From Jannaschia maritima (GTDB lineage: Bacteria > Pseudomonadota > Alphaproteobacteria > Rhodobacterales > Rhodobacteraceae), in assembly GCF_030973515.1 (NCBI RefSeq), contig NZ_JARGZA010000002.1, forward strand, positions 186,001 through 250,000: DNA of 64,000 nt. The letters run 5' to 3'. A program made the translations under genes and the position numbers. A model generated the notes under the pieces. It was not told the origin of the DNA and did no database searches. It saw only the letters and a list, made by a program, of their open reading frames with translations. Positions 26,336 through 34,858 of the stretch are shown one piece after another. How positions within the stretch are numbered: the stretch's first letter is position 1; every line of letters starts with the position of its first letter.

Positions 26336-27228
26336 TGGCCCAACGCTATGGCGGCGCCTTTTCCCCGCAGGCCGGTCGCGGCACCGGCGCATCCGCATCC
26401 CCGACGCCCGAACTGCGCGGGCCGCTGCCCGGCCGCGCGCGCGTCAGTCTGCTGATGGCCGCCGCCGTCCTGGGCGTGCCCTTCGCGTTCCTGGGCGGGG
26501 GCGCCACCGAGCTTGCCACCCATCTGGGCGGCGCGGGCCTGGCCTTCGGAGGCGCCGTGCTGACGCGGGAGGGGCTGAAGGCGCAGGCTGCCTGGGCCGC
26601 GCGCAAGGTCGCCCGTCGCCCCGCGATACCCCGCAAGATCTTCGGCGCCCTGACGGTGGGTGCGGGCGCGGGGCTGATGTCGCTCGACGGTCTGGCCGGC
26701 ATCCCGTCGGGCGTGGTGTTCGGCGCCGTCGCGTCGGCGCTGCACCTCGCGGCCTTCGGCCTAGACCCGATGTCCGACAAGGGCATGGAAGGGATTGACC
26801 GGTTCCAGTCGGACCGCGTGGCCCGCACGATCGAGGATGCGGAGCGCACGCTCGCCGCCATGCGCGACGCGGTTGCCCGCACCCGCGACCGGCAGGCCAT
26901 CGCGGCGGTGGACCGCTTGGCCGTGACCGTCGAATCGTTGTTTCGCACTGTGGAGGACGACCCCCGCGACCTGACCGCCGCGCGGAAGTACCTGGGTGTC
27001 TATTTGGACGGCGCGCGCGACGCGACGGTCAAGTTCGCCGACTTCCACGCGGCGACGAACGACGACACCGCGAAGGCGGACTACTTGGACTTCGTGGACG
27101 ACCTGCGCCGCGGCATGGAATCGAAGCGCGAAACGCTGTTGATCTCCGACCGGACCGCGTTGGACGTCGAGATCGAAGTCCTGCGGGACCGTCTGCGACG
27201 CGACGGCCTGCCAACGGGAGAGACCTGA
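26335..27228 (+). CDS. XpaC-like 5-bromo-4-chloroindolyl phosphate hydrolysis family protein
   Basis: A 297-residue protein resembling the XpaC family (named for a Bacillus subtilis phenotype, not a proven enzyme). A Pro-rich N-terminus is followed by hydrophobic segments at about 36-58 and 98-142. A cytoplasmic alpha-helical domain then carries the family-like run ERTLAAMRDAVARTRDRQAIAAVDRL and DDPRDLTAARKYLGVYLDGA. The telA gene starts one base after its stop. In Bacillus xpaC is likewise followed by the TelA homologue yaaN, so a joint membrane-associated function is likely; its nature is unknown. Confidence 0.82.
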   Translation: MAQRYGGAFSPQAGRGTGASASPTPELRGPLPGRARVSLLMAAAVLGVPFAFLGGGATELATHLGGAGLAFGGAVLTREGLKAQAAWAARKVARRPAIPRKIFGALTVGAGAGLMSLDGLAGIPSGVVFGAVASALHLAAFGLDPMSDKGMEGIDRFQSDRVARTIEDAERTLAAMRDAVARTRDRQAIAAVDRLAVTVESLFRTVEDDPRDLTAARKYLGVYLDGARDATVKFADFHAATNDDTAKADYLDFVDDLRRGMESKRETLLISDRTALDVEIEVLRDRLRRDGLPTGET

Positions 27229-27229
27229 G

Positions 27230-28426
27230 ATGGAAGACCAGACCCGCGCACAGGCCAAGGCCCTGACGGACGAGTTGAGCCGGGTGGCCGCGCCACTGCC
27301 GGTCCCCGCCCCGGAGGCGGACGTCGTACCATTGCAGCAGGCGAAACCGGAAACGCAGGACGCGATCCGCCGCCGCATGGACGAGATCGACCTGTCGAAC
27401 AGCCAGTCCATCATCGCCTTTGGATCGGCCGCGCAGGCTGAGCTGCAGCAGATCAGCCAGGCGATGCTGCAGGACGTGAAGTCGAAGGACGTGGGCCCCG
27501 CGGGCGATTCCCTGCGCGATATCGTCACCACGATCCGCGGCTTCAGCATCACGGAGCTGGACACCCGCCGGAAGCTGTCCTGGTGGGAGAAGCTGATGGG
27601 CCGGACCGCGCCCTTCGCCAAGTTTCTGTCTCGCTACGAAGACGTGCAGGAGCAGATCGACCGCATCACCGACGAGTTGCTGCGCCACGAGCATACGCTC
27701 CTCAAGGACATCAAGTCGCTCGATAAGCTCTACGAGAAGACGCTGACCTTCTATGGGGAGCTGGGTCTCTACATTGCCGCGGGCGAGGCCAAGCTGGCGG
27801 AACTGGACGCGACGACGATCCCCGCGAAGGAAGCGGACGTCGAGGCCGCGCCGGAGGACGACAAGATGATCCGGTCGCAGGAGCTTCGCGACTTGCGAGC
27901 GGCACGCGACGACCTGGAACGCCGCGTCCATGACCTGAAGCTGACGCGCCAGGTGACCATGCAGTCGCTGCCCTCCATCCGCCTGGTGCAGGAGAACGAC
28001 AAGTCCCTGGTCACGAAGATCAACAGCACGCTGGTCAACACCGTGCCGCTTTGGGAAACCCAGTTGGCCCAGGCGGTTACGATCCAACGTTCACGCGAGG
28101 CCGCGAACGCCGTGAAGGAGGCGTCGGACCTGACCAACGAGCTTCTGACCTCCAATGCCAAGAATCTGCGCGAATCCAACAAGGTCATCCGCGCCGAGAT
28201 GGAGCGCGGCGTCTTCGACATCGAGGCGGTGCGCCAGGCGAACGACGAGCTGGTCGCGACGATCAACGAATCCCTCCAGATCGCCGACGAGGGCAAGGCC
28301 AAGCGCGCCGCCGCGGAAGTCGAGCTCCAAAAGATGGAGGCGGAGCTTCGTGACACGCTCGCCGCCGCGCGGGCCCGTCGCGACGGCACGGGCGACAACG
28401 CCGCGACGTCGGTCCCCCCCGCGTGA
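27230..28426 (+). CDS. TelA/KlaA-family toxic anion resistance protein
   Basis: A 398-residue, mostly helical and charged protein of the TelA family (named for plasmid tellurite resistance, later linked to stress tolerance). Visible family features include the WWEKLMGRTAPFAKFLSRYEDVQEQIDRI segment region near 120-150 and the helical run LLKDIKSLDKLYEKTLTFYGELGLYIAAGE. The central ETQLAQAVTIQRSREAANAV stretch and coiled-coil C-terminus follow. No signal peptide, so cytosolic or membrane-peripheral. It starts one base after xpaC and overlaps the DUF2927 gene by 4 bases (GTGA), so it lies in the middle of an operon. Confidence 0.9.
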   Translation: MEDQTRAQAKALTDELSRVAAPLPVPAPEADVVPLQQAKPETQDAIRRRMDEIDLSNSQSIIAFGSAAQAELQQISQAMLQDVKSKDVGPAGDSLRDIVTTIRGFSITELDTRRKLSWWEKLMGRTAPFAKFLSRYEDVQEQIDRITDELLRHEHTLLKDIKSLDKLYEKTLTFYGELGLYIAAGEAKLAELDATTIPAKEADVEAAPEDDKMIRSQELRDLRAARDDLERRVHDLKLTRQVTMQSLPSIRLVQENDKSLVTKINSTLVNTVPLWETQLAQAVTIQRSREAANAVKEASDLTNELLTSNAKNLRESNKVIRAEMERGVFDIEAVRQANDELVATINESLQIADEGKAKRAAAEVELQKMEAELRDTLAAARARRDGTGDNAATSVPPA

Positions 28427-29376
28427 TCCGCGCCGCCGCCCTGGCCCTGGCCGCCCTGGGCGTGGCGGCGTGCCAACCCGTCGTCGCGCCCCCGCCGCCG
28501 TCGGACCCGCCGCCACCGCGCCCCGTGGTCGCACGGCCCGCGCCGCCGCCCCTGGCGGCGCCGTCCGCCGAAAGCGTGCGCCTGGCCGCGTTCTACCGCA
28601 CCACGGAAGCGCGCTTGTTGCGACAGGGCCTCCTGCGACGGGACCGCGAGCCCGCCGACGCGCCCTTCGGCCCCGACCGCCTCGCACGCGACTTCGAACG
28701 TGTCGCCCTCTTCAGCGAATACACCCTGGTCGGCGGGCGCTACGTCGCGCAGCAATCGCGCGCCAGCCTGCGCCGCTGGCAGGGTCCCGTGCGCGTGCAG
28801 CTCCACTTCGGGGCATCCGTGGACCCCGTGATGCGCCGTGCCGACACGGCACGACTGGGCGCCTATCTCGATCGCCTGCGCCGTGCGACCGGGCATCCCA
28901 TCGCCCTGGTCGAAGGCGGCGGCAACTATCACGTCTTCGTCGCCTCCATCGACGAGCAGCGTGCCCTCGGCCCCAAGATCGCGCGGGTCGAACCGGGTCT
29001 CGGCCGCGACATCGTCCGCGAGATCACGTCCTTCGGGCCATCCACCTATTGCGCGGTCTATGCGTCCTCCACCGCCGGGCGCCCCGATGCCTACGTTTCG
29101 GCCATCGCGCTGATCCGGGCGGAGCATCCCGACCTCATGCGGCTGGCCTGCTACCACGAGGAACTGGCGCAGGGCCTGGGCCTCGCGAACGACAGCCCCG
29201 CCGCGCGCCCGTCGATCTTCAACGACGACGACGAGTTCGCGCTCCTGACCCGCCACGACGAGCTCCTGCTGCGCATGCTCTACGACCCCCGCCTCCGCCC
29301 CGGCATGACGGCGGAGGAAGCCCGCCCCCTGATCCGTCGGATCGCCGCGGAACTGGTGGGACAGGGGCCGGTGTGA
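28423..29376 (+). CDS. DUF2927 lipoprotein
   Basis: A 317-residue protein with GTG start, lipoprotein signal (lipobox LGVAAC, Cys17) and a strongly Pro-rich stretch (about 20-48), suggesting a flexible tether from the membrane. The DUF2927 domain (about 95-290) contains RWQGPVRVQLHFG near its start. Its STYCAVY cysteine and the later ACYHEELAQGLGLANDS metal-like segment (His-Glu-Glu) recall zincin-like folds. The GTGA overlap with telA ties it to that operon. Function is unknown; a periplasmic metallohydrolase is a guess. Confidence 0.8.
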   Translation: MIRAAALALAALGVAACQPVVAPPPPSDPPPPRPVVARPAPPPLAAPSAESVRLAAFYRTTEARLLRQGLLRRDREPADAPFGPDRLARDFERVALFSEYTLVGGRYVAQQSRASLRRWQGPVRVQLHFGASVDPVMRRADTARLGAYLDRLRRATGHPIALVEGGGNYHVFVASIDEQRALGPKIARVEPGLGRDIVREITSFGPSTYCAVYASSTAGRPDAYVSAIALIRAEHPDLMRLACYHEELAQGLGLANDSPAARPSIFNDDDEFALLTRHDELLLRMLYDPRLRPGMTAEEARPLIRRIAAELVGQGPV

Positions 29377-29432
29377 AACAGACGCGCACGGCGTGATTTG
29401 CGTCGGGTCGGTCGATCGTATACGCCCGTCGG

Positions 29433-30152
29433 ATGGCTATTTCGAGGACGCTCGGCAACCGATACGTCTCGAGGTGCATCGCGATCGTCGCCGCCGTCTC
29501 CGCCGTTCTCGTCCTGTCACCGCTGGTCTTTCCGGCGGGGGTGGAGGTTCTCTTCGGCGAAGATGGCCCCGTCGAGATGGGAGGGGCGATCGTCTTCCTG
29601 CTGGCAGCGATCGTCGTCTCGATACGCGCGTACCGGGAACGACGCTGGACCCTCTGGTACACGGCGGCCACAGCTGCAGGCCTGCTTGCGTTCCTGAGCG
29701 AGGTCAGCTTCGGGGAACGCATCTTCGGCTTCACCCCGCCCCGGGTGGCGGACGTGCACGTCGATGCGGTCCACGACCTGTTCAAGGTCGCGCGTCGACT
29801 CCTGGATCGCGCGACGGACGACGATCCCTCCATCCTGCTGGCAGGTGTCGGTTTCGGCTGCATCGTTCTGTTGACGAGCTGTGTCCTCGTCATGCGCCGG
29901 CCCCGCCCGCCCGGGGCCGTCTTGTTCGTCGGATCGGTCCCGCTCGTGACGGCGGCGATCGTCATCGACCTGAAGATCCCAGGACTGGAGTTCGGCTACC
30001 GGCGCGGTCTCGTGATCGAGGAGACGATCGAGTTCACCGCTTCGCTCCTCCTGCTCGCCTTCGCCGTCGCACCGACGGTCGCCGATCGCCGAAACGCGGC
30101 GCCGCGCGCGAAGCGGGTTGCCACGGATCCCCCGAGGCACCACCTATCGTAG
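29433..30152 (+). CDS. Uncharacterised polytopic membrane protein
   Basis: A 239-residue protein with about six hydrophobic segments (near 18-35, 48-63, 73-86, 135-152, 160-178 and 196-212). Landmarks are GEDGPVEMGGAIVFLL in the second segment, SEVSFGERIFGFTPP after the third, and HDLFKVARRLLDRA. A family of membrane proteins with acidic-start EDG-E and E-S-GERIFGF motifs is common in marine bacteria, but I know no function for it. The ribosome-binding site is poor. It sits between the DUF2927 and SPFH genes on the same strand, 56 and 26 bases away. Confidence 0.65.
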   Translation: MAISRTLGNRYVSRCIAIVAAVSAVLVLSPLVFPAGVEVLFGEDGPVEMGGAIVFLLAAIVVSIRAYRERRWTLWYTAATAAGLLAFLSEVSFGERIFGFTPPRVADVHVDAVHDLFKVARRLLDRATDDDPSILLAGVGFGCIVLLTSCVLVMRRPRPPGAVLFVGSVPLVTAAIVIDLKIPGLEFGYRRGLVIEETIEFTASLLLLAFAVAPTVADRRNAAPRAKRVATDPPRHHLS

Positions 30153-30178
30153 GCCGACCAAGCCACCGAGAGACGCCG

Positions 30179-31291
30179 ATGCCCATCATGAACTTCATCA
30201 AAGGCCAGTTCATCGACGTCATCGAATGGACGAACGACAGCCGCGACACGCTGGTGCACCGGTTCGAACGCCATGGGCACGAGATCAAGTACGGCGCCAA
30301 GCTGACCGTGCGCGAAGGGCAGGCCGCCGTGTTCGTCCACGAGGGGCAGCTGGCCGACGTGTTCATGCCGGGCCTCTATATGCTCGAAACGAACAACATG
30401 CCGATCATGACGACGCTGCAGCATTGGGACCACGGGTTCCGCAGCCCGTTCAAGTCGGAGATCTACTACGTCGCGACCCGCCGCTTCACCGACCTGAAAT
30501 GGGGCACCAAGAACCCCGTCACCCTGCGCGACCCCGAATTCGGCCCCGTCCGCCTGCGCGCCTACGGCACCTATGCGCTCAAGGTCGCCGACCCCGCCCT
30601 CTTCCTGCAGGAGATCGTGGGCACCGACGGCGACTTCCGCCAGGACGAGATCCAATTCCAGATCCGCAACCTGATCGTGCAGGCCGCCAGCCGCGCGCTG
30701 GCCGGCAGCCGTATCCCGGTCCTCGACATGGCAGCCAACACCGACGAATTGGGCCGCATCGTGGCCGAGCAGATCACAGCCACCGTCGCGGAATACGGGC
30801 TCGCCGTCCCCGAACTGTACTTCGAGAACGTGTCCCTCCCCCCCGCGGTGGAGGAGGCGCTGGACAAGCGCACCTCGATGGGCGTGCTGGGCGACCTGAA
30901 CAAGTACCGCGATTTCGCCGCCGCCGAAGCGATGCAGGACGCCGCCCGCACCCCCAACAGCACGATGGGCGCGGGCATCGGCATGGGGATGGGCATGGGC
31001 ATGGCCGGACAGATGGCCGCCGGTCCCTGGGGCCAGCGTCCGCAGGCGCAGGCCGCCCCCGTCGCGCCCCCGCCGCCGCCCGTGGAACACGTCTGGCACG
31101 TGGCCGAGAACGGCGCGACGAAGGGCCCGTTCAGCAAGGCCCGCCTCGGCCGCATGGTGTCCGATGGCGAGGTGACCCGCGAAACCTACGTCTGGACGCA
31201 GGGCCAGGACGGCTGGATGAAGGCGGAGGACGTCCAGGAGCTCGCCCAGCTCTTCACCGTCATGCCCCCGCCCCCGCCACCGGGGGCGTAG
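30179..31291 (+). CDS. SPFH-domain protein with C-terminal GYF_2 domain
   Basis: A 370-residue protein. The SPFH/band-7 region (about 1-265) is of the virion-core/YdjI type, opening IMNFIKGQFIDVIEW, with LYMLETNNMPIMT and NKYRDFAAAEAMQDAA. A Gly-Met repeat (MGMGMGMG) and a Pro-rich linker follow. The C-terminal GYF_2-like domain (about 303-358) contains VWHVAENGATKGPFSKARL and VWTQGQDGWMKAEDV, a fold that binds proline-rich peptides. A membrane-scaffold role is likely. The Pro-rich N-terminus of the adjacent lipoprotein is in a different compartment, so the GYF ligand is probably another cytosolic protein. The frame upstream of 30179 is a shadow. Confidence 0.85.
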   Translation: MPIMNFIKGQFIDVIEWTNDSRDTLVHRFERHGHEIKYGAKLTVREGQAAVFVHEGQLADVFMPGLYMLETNNMPIMTTLQHWDHGFRSPFKSEIYYVATRRFTDLKWGTKNPVTLRDPEFGPVRLRAYGTYALKVADPALFLQEIVGTDGDFRQDEIQFQIRNLIVQAASRALAGSRIPVLDMAANTDELGRIVAEQITATVAEYGLAVPELYFENVSLPPAVEEALDKRTSMGVLGDLNKYRDFAAAEAMQDAARTPNSTMGAGIGMGMGMGMAGQMAAGPWGQRPQAQAAPVAPPPPPVEHVWHVAENGATKGPFSKARLGRMVSDGEVTRETYVWTQGQDGWMKAEDVQELAQLFTVMPPPPPPGA

Positions 31292-31433
31292 CGGACCCTG
31301 CGAAACACGGTGGTTTCGGGCTCGACCGAAGGACCTTCCGCGGACAGGATCCTCGGACCGCGCCTTGGGACGGCTCCTGGCCGCATGACCCGTTCGGTTC
31401 CCCTCCCGCCCCTCCTGTCGTAGCCTCCCGCCG

Positions 31434-31976
31434 ATGCGCCAATACCTGCCCACCCGCCGCACCTACCTGAAGGTCCTTCACTGGACGATGGTCCCCTTCT
31501 TCGTCTGGTTCCTGATCGTCACGCCCCCCATGGTCGCGGGATGGGGGCGGTTCTGGATCGACCTGCATTCCGTGTTCGGCCTGATCTTCGTCACCATGGC
31601 GCTCGTGTGGACGGGCGACCTGCTGTGGCGGGGCCTCGCCTCCCGCCCGGGGCCCAAGCTGCGGGGCTGGGCGCGGCGGGTGCACCGTCCCCTGCACCTG
31701 ACCCTGATCTGGGGGCTGTTCGGCGTCGCGCTGACCGGGTTCCTGCTCGGCCTGACGTCCTCGCGCTTGCTCTTCGCCGGAACGGTCGTCCCCATCGCCC
31801 CGCCCCTGGGGCTTCCCACGGCGAACGACTGGGTCGGCTTCGTCCATACGGTCGAGTTCTACGCCCTGGGCGTCGTCGCCGCGGGGCACGCCTCGTTCCA
31901 CATCTGGCGGCACCTGCGCCTGCGCGACAACGCCTTGCGGATCATGGCGCCCCGCGCCCTACATCGGCTGCTATGA
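31434..31976 (+). CDS. Cytochrome b561-like membrane protein
   Basis: A 180-residue four-helix membrane protein. Histidines in positions fit b-type heme ligation: LKVLHW near 13-18, WIDLHSVFGL near 41-50, VHRPLHLTLIWG near 83-94, and FVHTVEFYALG with AAGHASFHIWRHLR in the last helix. The pattern resembles di-heme cytochrome b561/Ni-Fe-hydrogenase cytochrome b families. It would pass electrons across or within the membrane. The stop overlaps the zinc-ribbon gene start (ATGA), so it is coupled to it. Partner dehydrogenase unknown. Confidence 0.75.
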   Translation: MRQYLPTRRTYLKVLHWTMVPFFVWFLIVTPPMVAGWGRFWIDLHSVFGLIFVTMALVWTGDLLWRGLASRPGPKLRGWARRVHRPLHLTLIWGLFGVALTGFLLGLTSSRLLFAGTVVPIAPPLGLPTANDWVGFVHTVEFYALGVVAAGHASFHIWRHLRLRDNALRIMAPRALHRLL

Positions 31977-33220
31977 CGAACATCCCCGACGTCCCGCGCG
32001 CGCCCGACGCCCCCCGCCCGCCGGAGGTGCCGACGACGCAGGAACATCGCTTCCCCTGCGACACCTGCGGCGGGGACATGCGCTTCGATCCGGGCGACGA
32101 CCGCCTCGTCTGCGACCATTGCGGCCACCTGGAGCCGCTGACCCCCCGCACGGACGCCATCGCCGAGATCGCCATCGCCCGGGGGCTGGACGCCGGCACC
32201 GCCCCGCAGGAGGAGACGCGCGTCGCCGACTGCCCCAATTGCGGCGCCCGGTTCGAGTTCGATCCCGCCATCCACGCCGCCGAATGCCCGTTCTGCGCCA
32301 CGCTGGTCGTCACAGACACCGGCACCGACCGCCACATCAAGCCCGCGGGCCTGGTGCCGTTCCAGTTGGAGCAGGCGCAGGCGAAGGACGCGATGAAGCG
32401 GTGGCTGGGCAGCCTGTGGTTCGCCCCCAACGGCCTGACGAAGTACGTCCGCGATGGCGGGCGGCTGAAGGGGATGTACGTCCCGTTCTGGACCTTTGAC
32501 GCCCAGACCGACACGGCCTATACGGGGATGCGCGGCGACACCTACTTCGTGACGCAGACCGTGATCCGCGACGGCAAGCCCGTCACGGTGCAGGTGCCCA
32601 AGATCCGCTGGACCCCGCGTCGGGGCCGCGTGCGGCGCTTCTTCGACGACGTGCTGATCCTGGCCTCGCCCAGCCTGCCCAAGTCCCACACCGACGCGCT
32701 GCAACCCTGGGACCTGTCCGGCCTGACCCCGTACGCGCCGCAATACCTGGCGGGCTTCCGGGCCGAAGCCTATCGCGTCGAGCTTTCCGACGGGTTGGAG
32801 GAGGCGAAGCAGAAGATGCGCGAGGTCATCACCCGCGACGTGCGCATGGACATCGGCGGCGACCAGCAGCAGATCACCGGCATGCAGACCCGCATGTCGG
32901 ACGTCACCTTCAAGCACATCCTGCTGCCGATCTGGATCGCGGCCTACAAGTATCGCGGGCGGTCCTTCCGCTTCGTCGTCAACGGCCAGACGGGGCGGGT
33001 CCAGGGCGAACGCCCCTATTCCGCGTGGAAGATCGCCTTCGCCGTGATCGCCGCGTTGATCCTGGCGGGCATCGCCGCGTTCCTCTACGCAGGCGCGCAG
33101 GGCGGGTTCGACATCGGCGGGGCGGGCGGCGGGTTCGGGGTGCCGGGGGGCGACCGGATCGTCGTCCGCGACGTCGGCGGGCTCGGTCCGGCGAACGCAC
33201 CGTCCTGGCTGGACGACTGA
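31973..33220 (+). CDS. Double zinc-ribbon membrane protein (YdjG/TFIIB-type zinc-binding)
   Basis: A 415-residue protein with two N-terminal zinc ribbons: C29-C32/C47-C50 and C87-C90/C105-C108. A long beta-rich domain follows (KGMYVPFWTFDAQT, then a C-terminal HILLPIWIAAYKYRGR). One membrane helix lies near 353-375 and a Gly-rich tail ends SWLDD. It is often annotated as a primosomal or helicase-like protein because of the ribbon, but no helicase motif exists. It resembles Bacillus YdjG, encoded with the SPFH protein YdjI. The 4-base overlap with the b561-like gene marks it as the last gene of the module. Confidence 0.8.
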   Translation: MTNIPDVPRAPDAPRPPEVPTTQEHRFPCDTCGGDMRFDPGDDRLVCDHCGHLEPLTPRTDAIAEIAIARGLDAGTAPQEETRVADCPNCGARFEFDPAIHAAECPFCATLVVTDTGTDRHIKPAGLVPFQLEQAQAKDAMKRWLGSLWFAPNGLTKYVRDGGRLKGMYVPFWTFDAQTDTAYTGMRGDTYFVTQTVIRDGKPVTVQVPKIRWTPRRGRVRRFFDDVLILASPSLPKSHTDALQPWDLSGLTPYAPQYLAGFRAEAYRVELSDGLEEAKQKMREVITRDVRMDIGGDQQQITGMQTRMSDVTFKHILLPIWIAAYKYRGRSFRFVVNGQTGRVQGERPYSAWKIAFAVIAALILAGIAAFLYAGAQGGFDIGGAGGGFGVPGGDRIVVRDVGGLGPANAPSWLDD

Positions 33221-33305
33221 CGCCGGTCGCCCCAGCCCCGCGCAGAAACCTCCCGTAACCTAAGCCGATCAGACCGGGGCCGGGACGCCCCGCCGGGACC
33301 GGAGC

Positions 33306-33620
33306 CTACTCCCCGCTGCGCAACTCCGCGATCGCTTCCTCGACCCGAGCCACGCGCCGCGCCAGCTCGCTCGTCCGGCGGATGGCGAACTCGCCCGCAC
33401 GGGACAATTCCGTGGCTGCGTCCAGATTCGATTCGGTATCCTCGTTGCGCTGAACCAACGCATCCAGGCGACGATCCACACCGTCGAACCGACGGTCGAT
33501 TCTGGCGAAGCGTCCATCGACGTAATCGGTTATTTCCTGGAACTGCGCCGCGACCCGCTCGAACTGCTTGTCGATGCGGGCTTCCATGCCTTCCAGATAC
33601 TCGCGCGTCTCTCTGTCCAT
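33306..33620 (-). CDS. Small coiled-coil protein
   Basis: A 104-residue, highly charged protein with continuous heptad-like repeats (ARIDKQFERVAAQFQEI, FARIDRRFDGVDRRLDALV, ELARRVARVEEAIAEL) and no membrane segment. GGAG precedes the ATG at 33620. Such short coiled coils appear as soluble helper or structural proteins; function is unknown. The frame extending to 34295 is an antisense-type shadow over the serine hydrolase gene. Confidence 0.6.
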   Translation of the reverse strand: MDRETREYLEGMEARIDKQFERVAAQFQEITDYVDGRFARIDRRFDGVDRRLDALVQRNEDTESNLDAATELSRAGEFAIRRTSELARRVARVEEAIAELRSGE

Positions 33621-33703
33621 GCCGACTCCATCACTCGTGCCGGACGTAGCGCAGAACGACCGGAATGTCATCGCCCGCGATCCGCGATGCGATCGGGGCG
33701 CCC

Positions 33704-34705
33704 TTACCCCGTTCCCGCCGCCACCCGCGCCGCATCGTCCATCAGTTGCGCCAGATCCCCGAAATGCCCGTCCGACCGCGCGGGCCGGTTGGGGTCCGAC
33801 GTGATCGCCAGCGACAGCGCGAGGTCCGGGACCACCGCCATCACCTGCCCGCCATAGCCGCGCCCGTAATACGCGTCCCGCCCCGCCAGCCGGGTCAGGA
33901 ACCAGCCGTACCCGTATCCGTCCCCCGACCAGGGCGACCGCGCGCGGCGGATCCACGACGTCGCGATCCAGTCCCTCGGCACGACCGCCGTGCCGTTCCA
34001 GACCCCGCCCCGCCGGACCATCTCGGCCACGCGGACCAGGCCGCGCGGCGTCAGTCCCATCTGGTTGCCCCCCAGGTACAGGCCCTGCGGGTCGCGGTCC
34101 CAGCGCGGGATCTCGATCCCCAGGGGCCGGGCCAGCCAGTCCCGCGCCAGCGCGTGCAGGTCCCGCCCCGTGGCGCGCGCCAGCACCGCGCCCAGCACGT
34201 GCCACCCCCCCGTGGAATAGATGAACCGCCCGCCGGGCCGCCCCGCCGGGTCCGCGTCGAGCACGTAGTCGACCCAGTCGCGCGACGAGACCCACGCGCC
34301 GTAGTTCGGCCCCGACGTGGACGCGAGGCCCGTCTGCATCGACAGCAGGTGGCCCACCGTCAGGTCGTCGCGCGCGTCCCCCGTGGCCGGCCGCCCCAGC
34401 AGCGGCAGCACCCGCGCGTCGGGGCCCGGCAGATGCCCCCGCTCGATCGCGACACCCGTCATCAGGGCCAGCAGCGTCTTGGACACCGACTTGACGTTGG
34501 CGATCCTATCCAGGCCCGGTCCGCGCGGCGCCATCGCCACGACCTCGGCCCCGTCCCGCAGGACGACCATCGCGTGCAGTTGCTCCAGGGCACGCGCCCG
34601 CGCCGCCACGGCGTCCCACCCCGCCCCCTGTGCCCGGACGGGCAACAGCGGCAGGATGGACGCTGCGGCGGCGCCGGACAGGACGGATCGGCGGGTCTGC
34701 GGCAT
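33704..34705 (-). CDS. Exported serine hydrolase, beta-lactamase/class C fold
   Basis: A 333-residue protein with an N-terminal twin-Arg-type signal (TRRSVLSGAAAASILPLLPVRAQ). The catalytic SxxK is SVSK (Ser73, Lys76). The second motif tyrosine is in FIYSTGGWHVLGAV, and a YGRGYGGQVMAVVPD segment is in the KTG position. This is the beta-lactamase-related (PF00144) serine hydrolase family, covering esterases and D-peptidases; true beta-lactamase activity is not implied. It is divergent from the sugar kinase gene. Confidence 0.85.
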   Translation of the reverse strand: MPQTRRSVLSGAAAASILPLLPVRAQGAGWDAVAARARALEQLHAMVVLRDGAEVVAMAPRGPGLDRIANVKSVSKTLLALMTGVAIERGHLPGPDARVLPLLGRPATGDARDDLTVGHLLSMQTGLASTSGPNYGAWVSSRDWVDYVLDADPAGRPGGRFIYSTGGWHVLGAVLARATGRDLHALARDWLARPLGIEIPRWDRDPQGLYLGGNQMGLTPRGLVRVAEMVRRGGVWNGTAVVPRDWIATSWIRRARSPWSGDGYGYGWFLTRLAGRDAYYGRGYGGQVMAVVPDLALSLAITSDPNRPARSDGHFGDLAQLMDDAARVAAGTG

Positions 34706-34858
34706 GGGGCGGGCTCCTTGATGACGACCCTTCGAAGATGGGGACCGGACGCCGCGGTGGAAGACCCGCGCCGATCACGTGCCGGTCAGCCCCGCCCTTG
34801 CCACGCACGCGATCCGATGGCACCCGCATGCCGATCGAAGTCACGGACCGAGACCCCC

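Noticed and set aside
30976-31020. Tandem GGCATGG repeats as a regulatory or phase-variable repeat
   Set aside because: They are within the SPFH coding frame and encode a Gly-Met linker; unit number does not suggest frameshifting.
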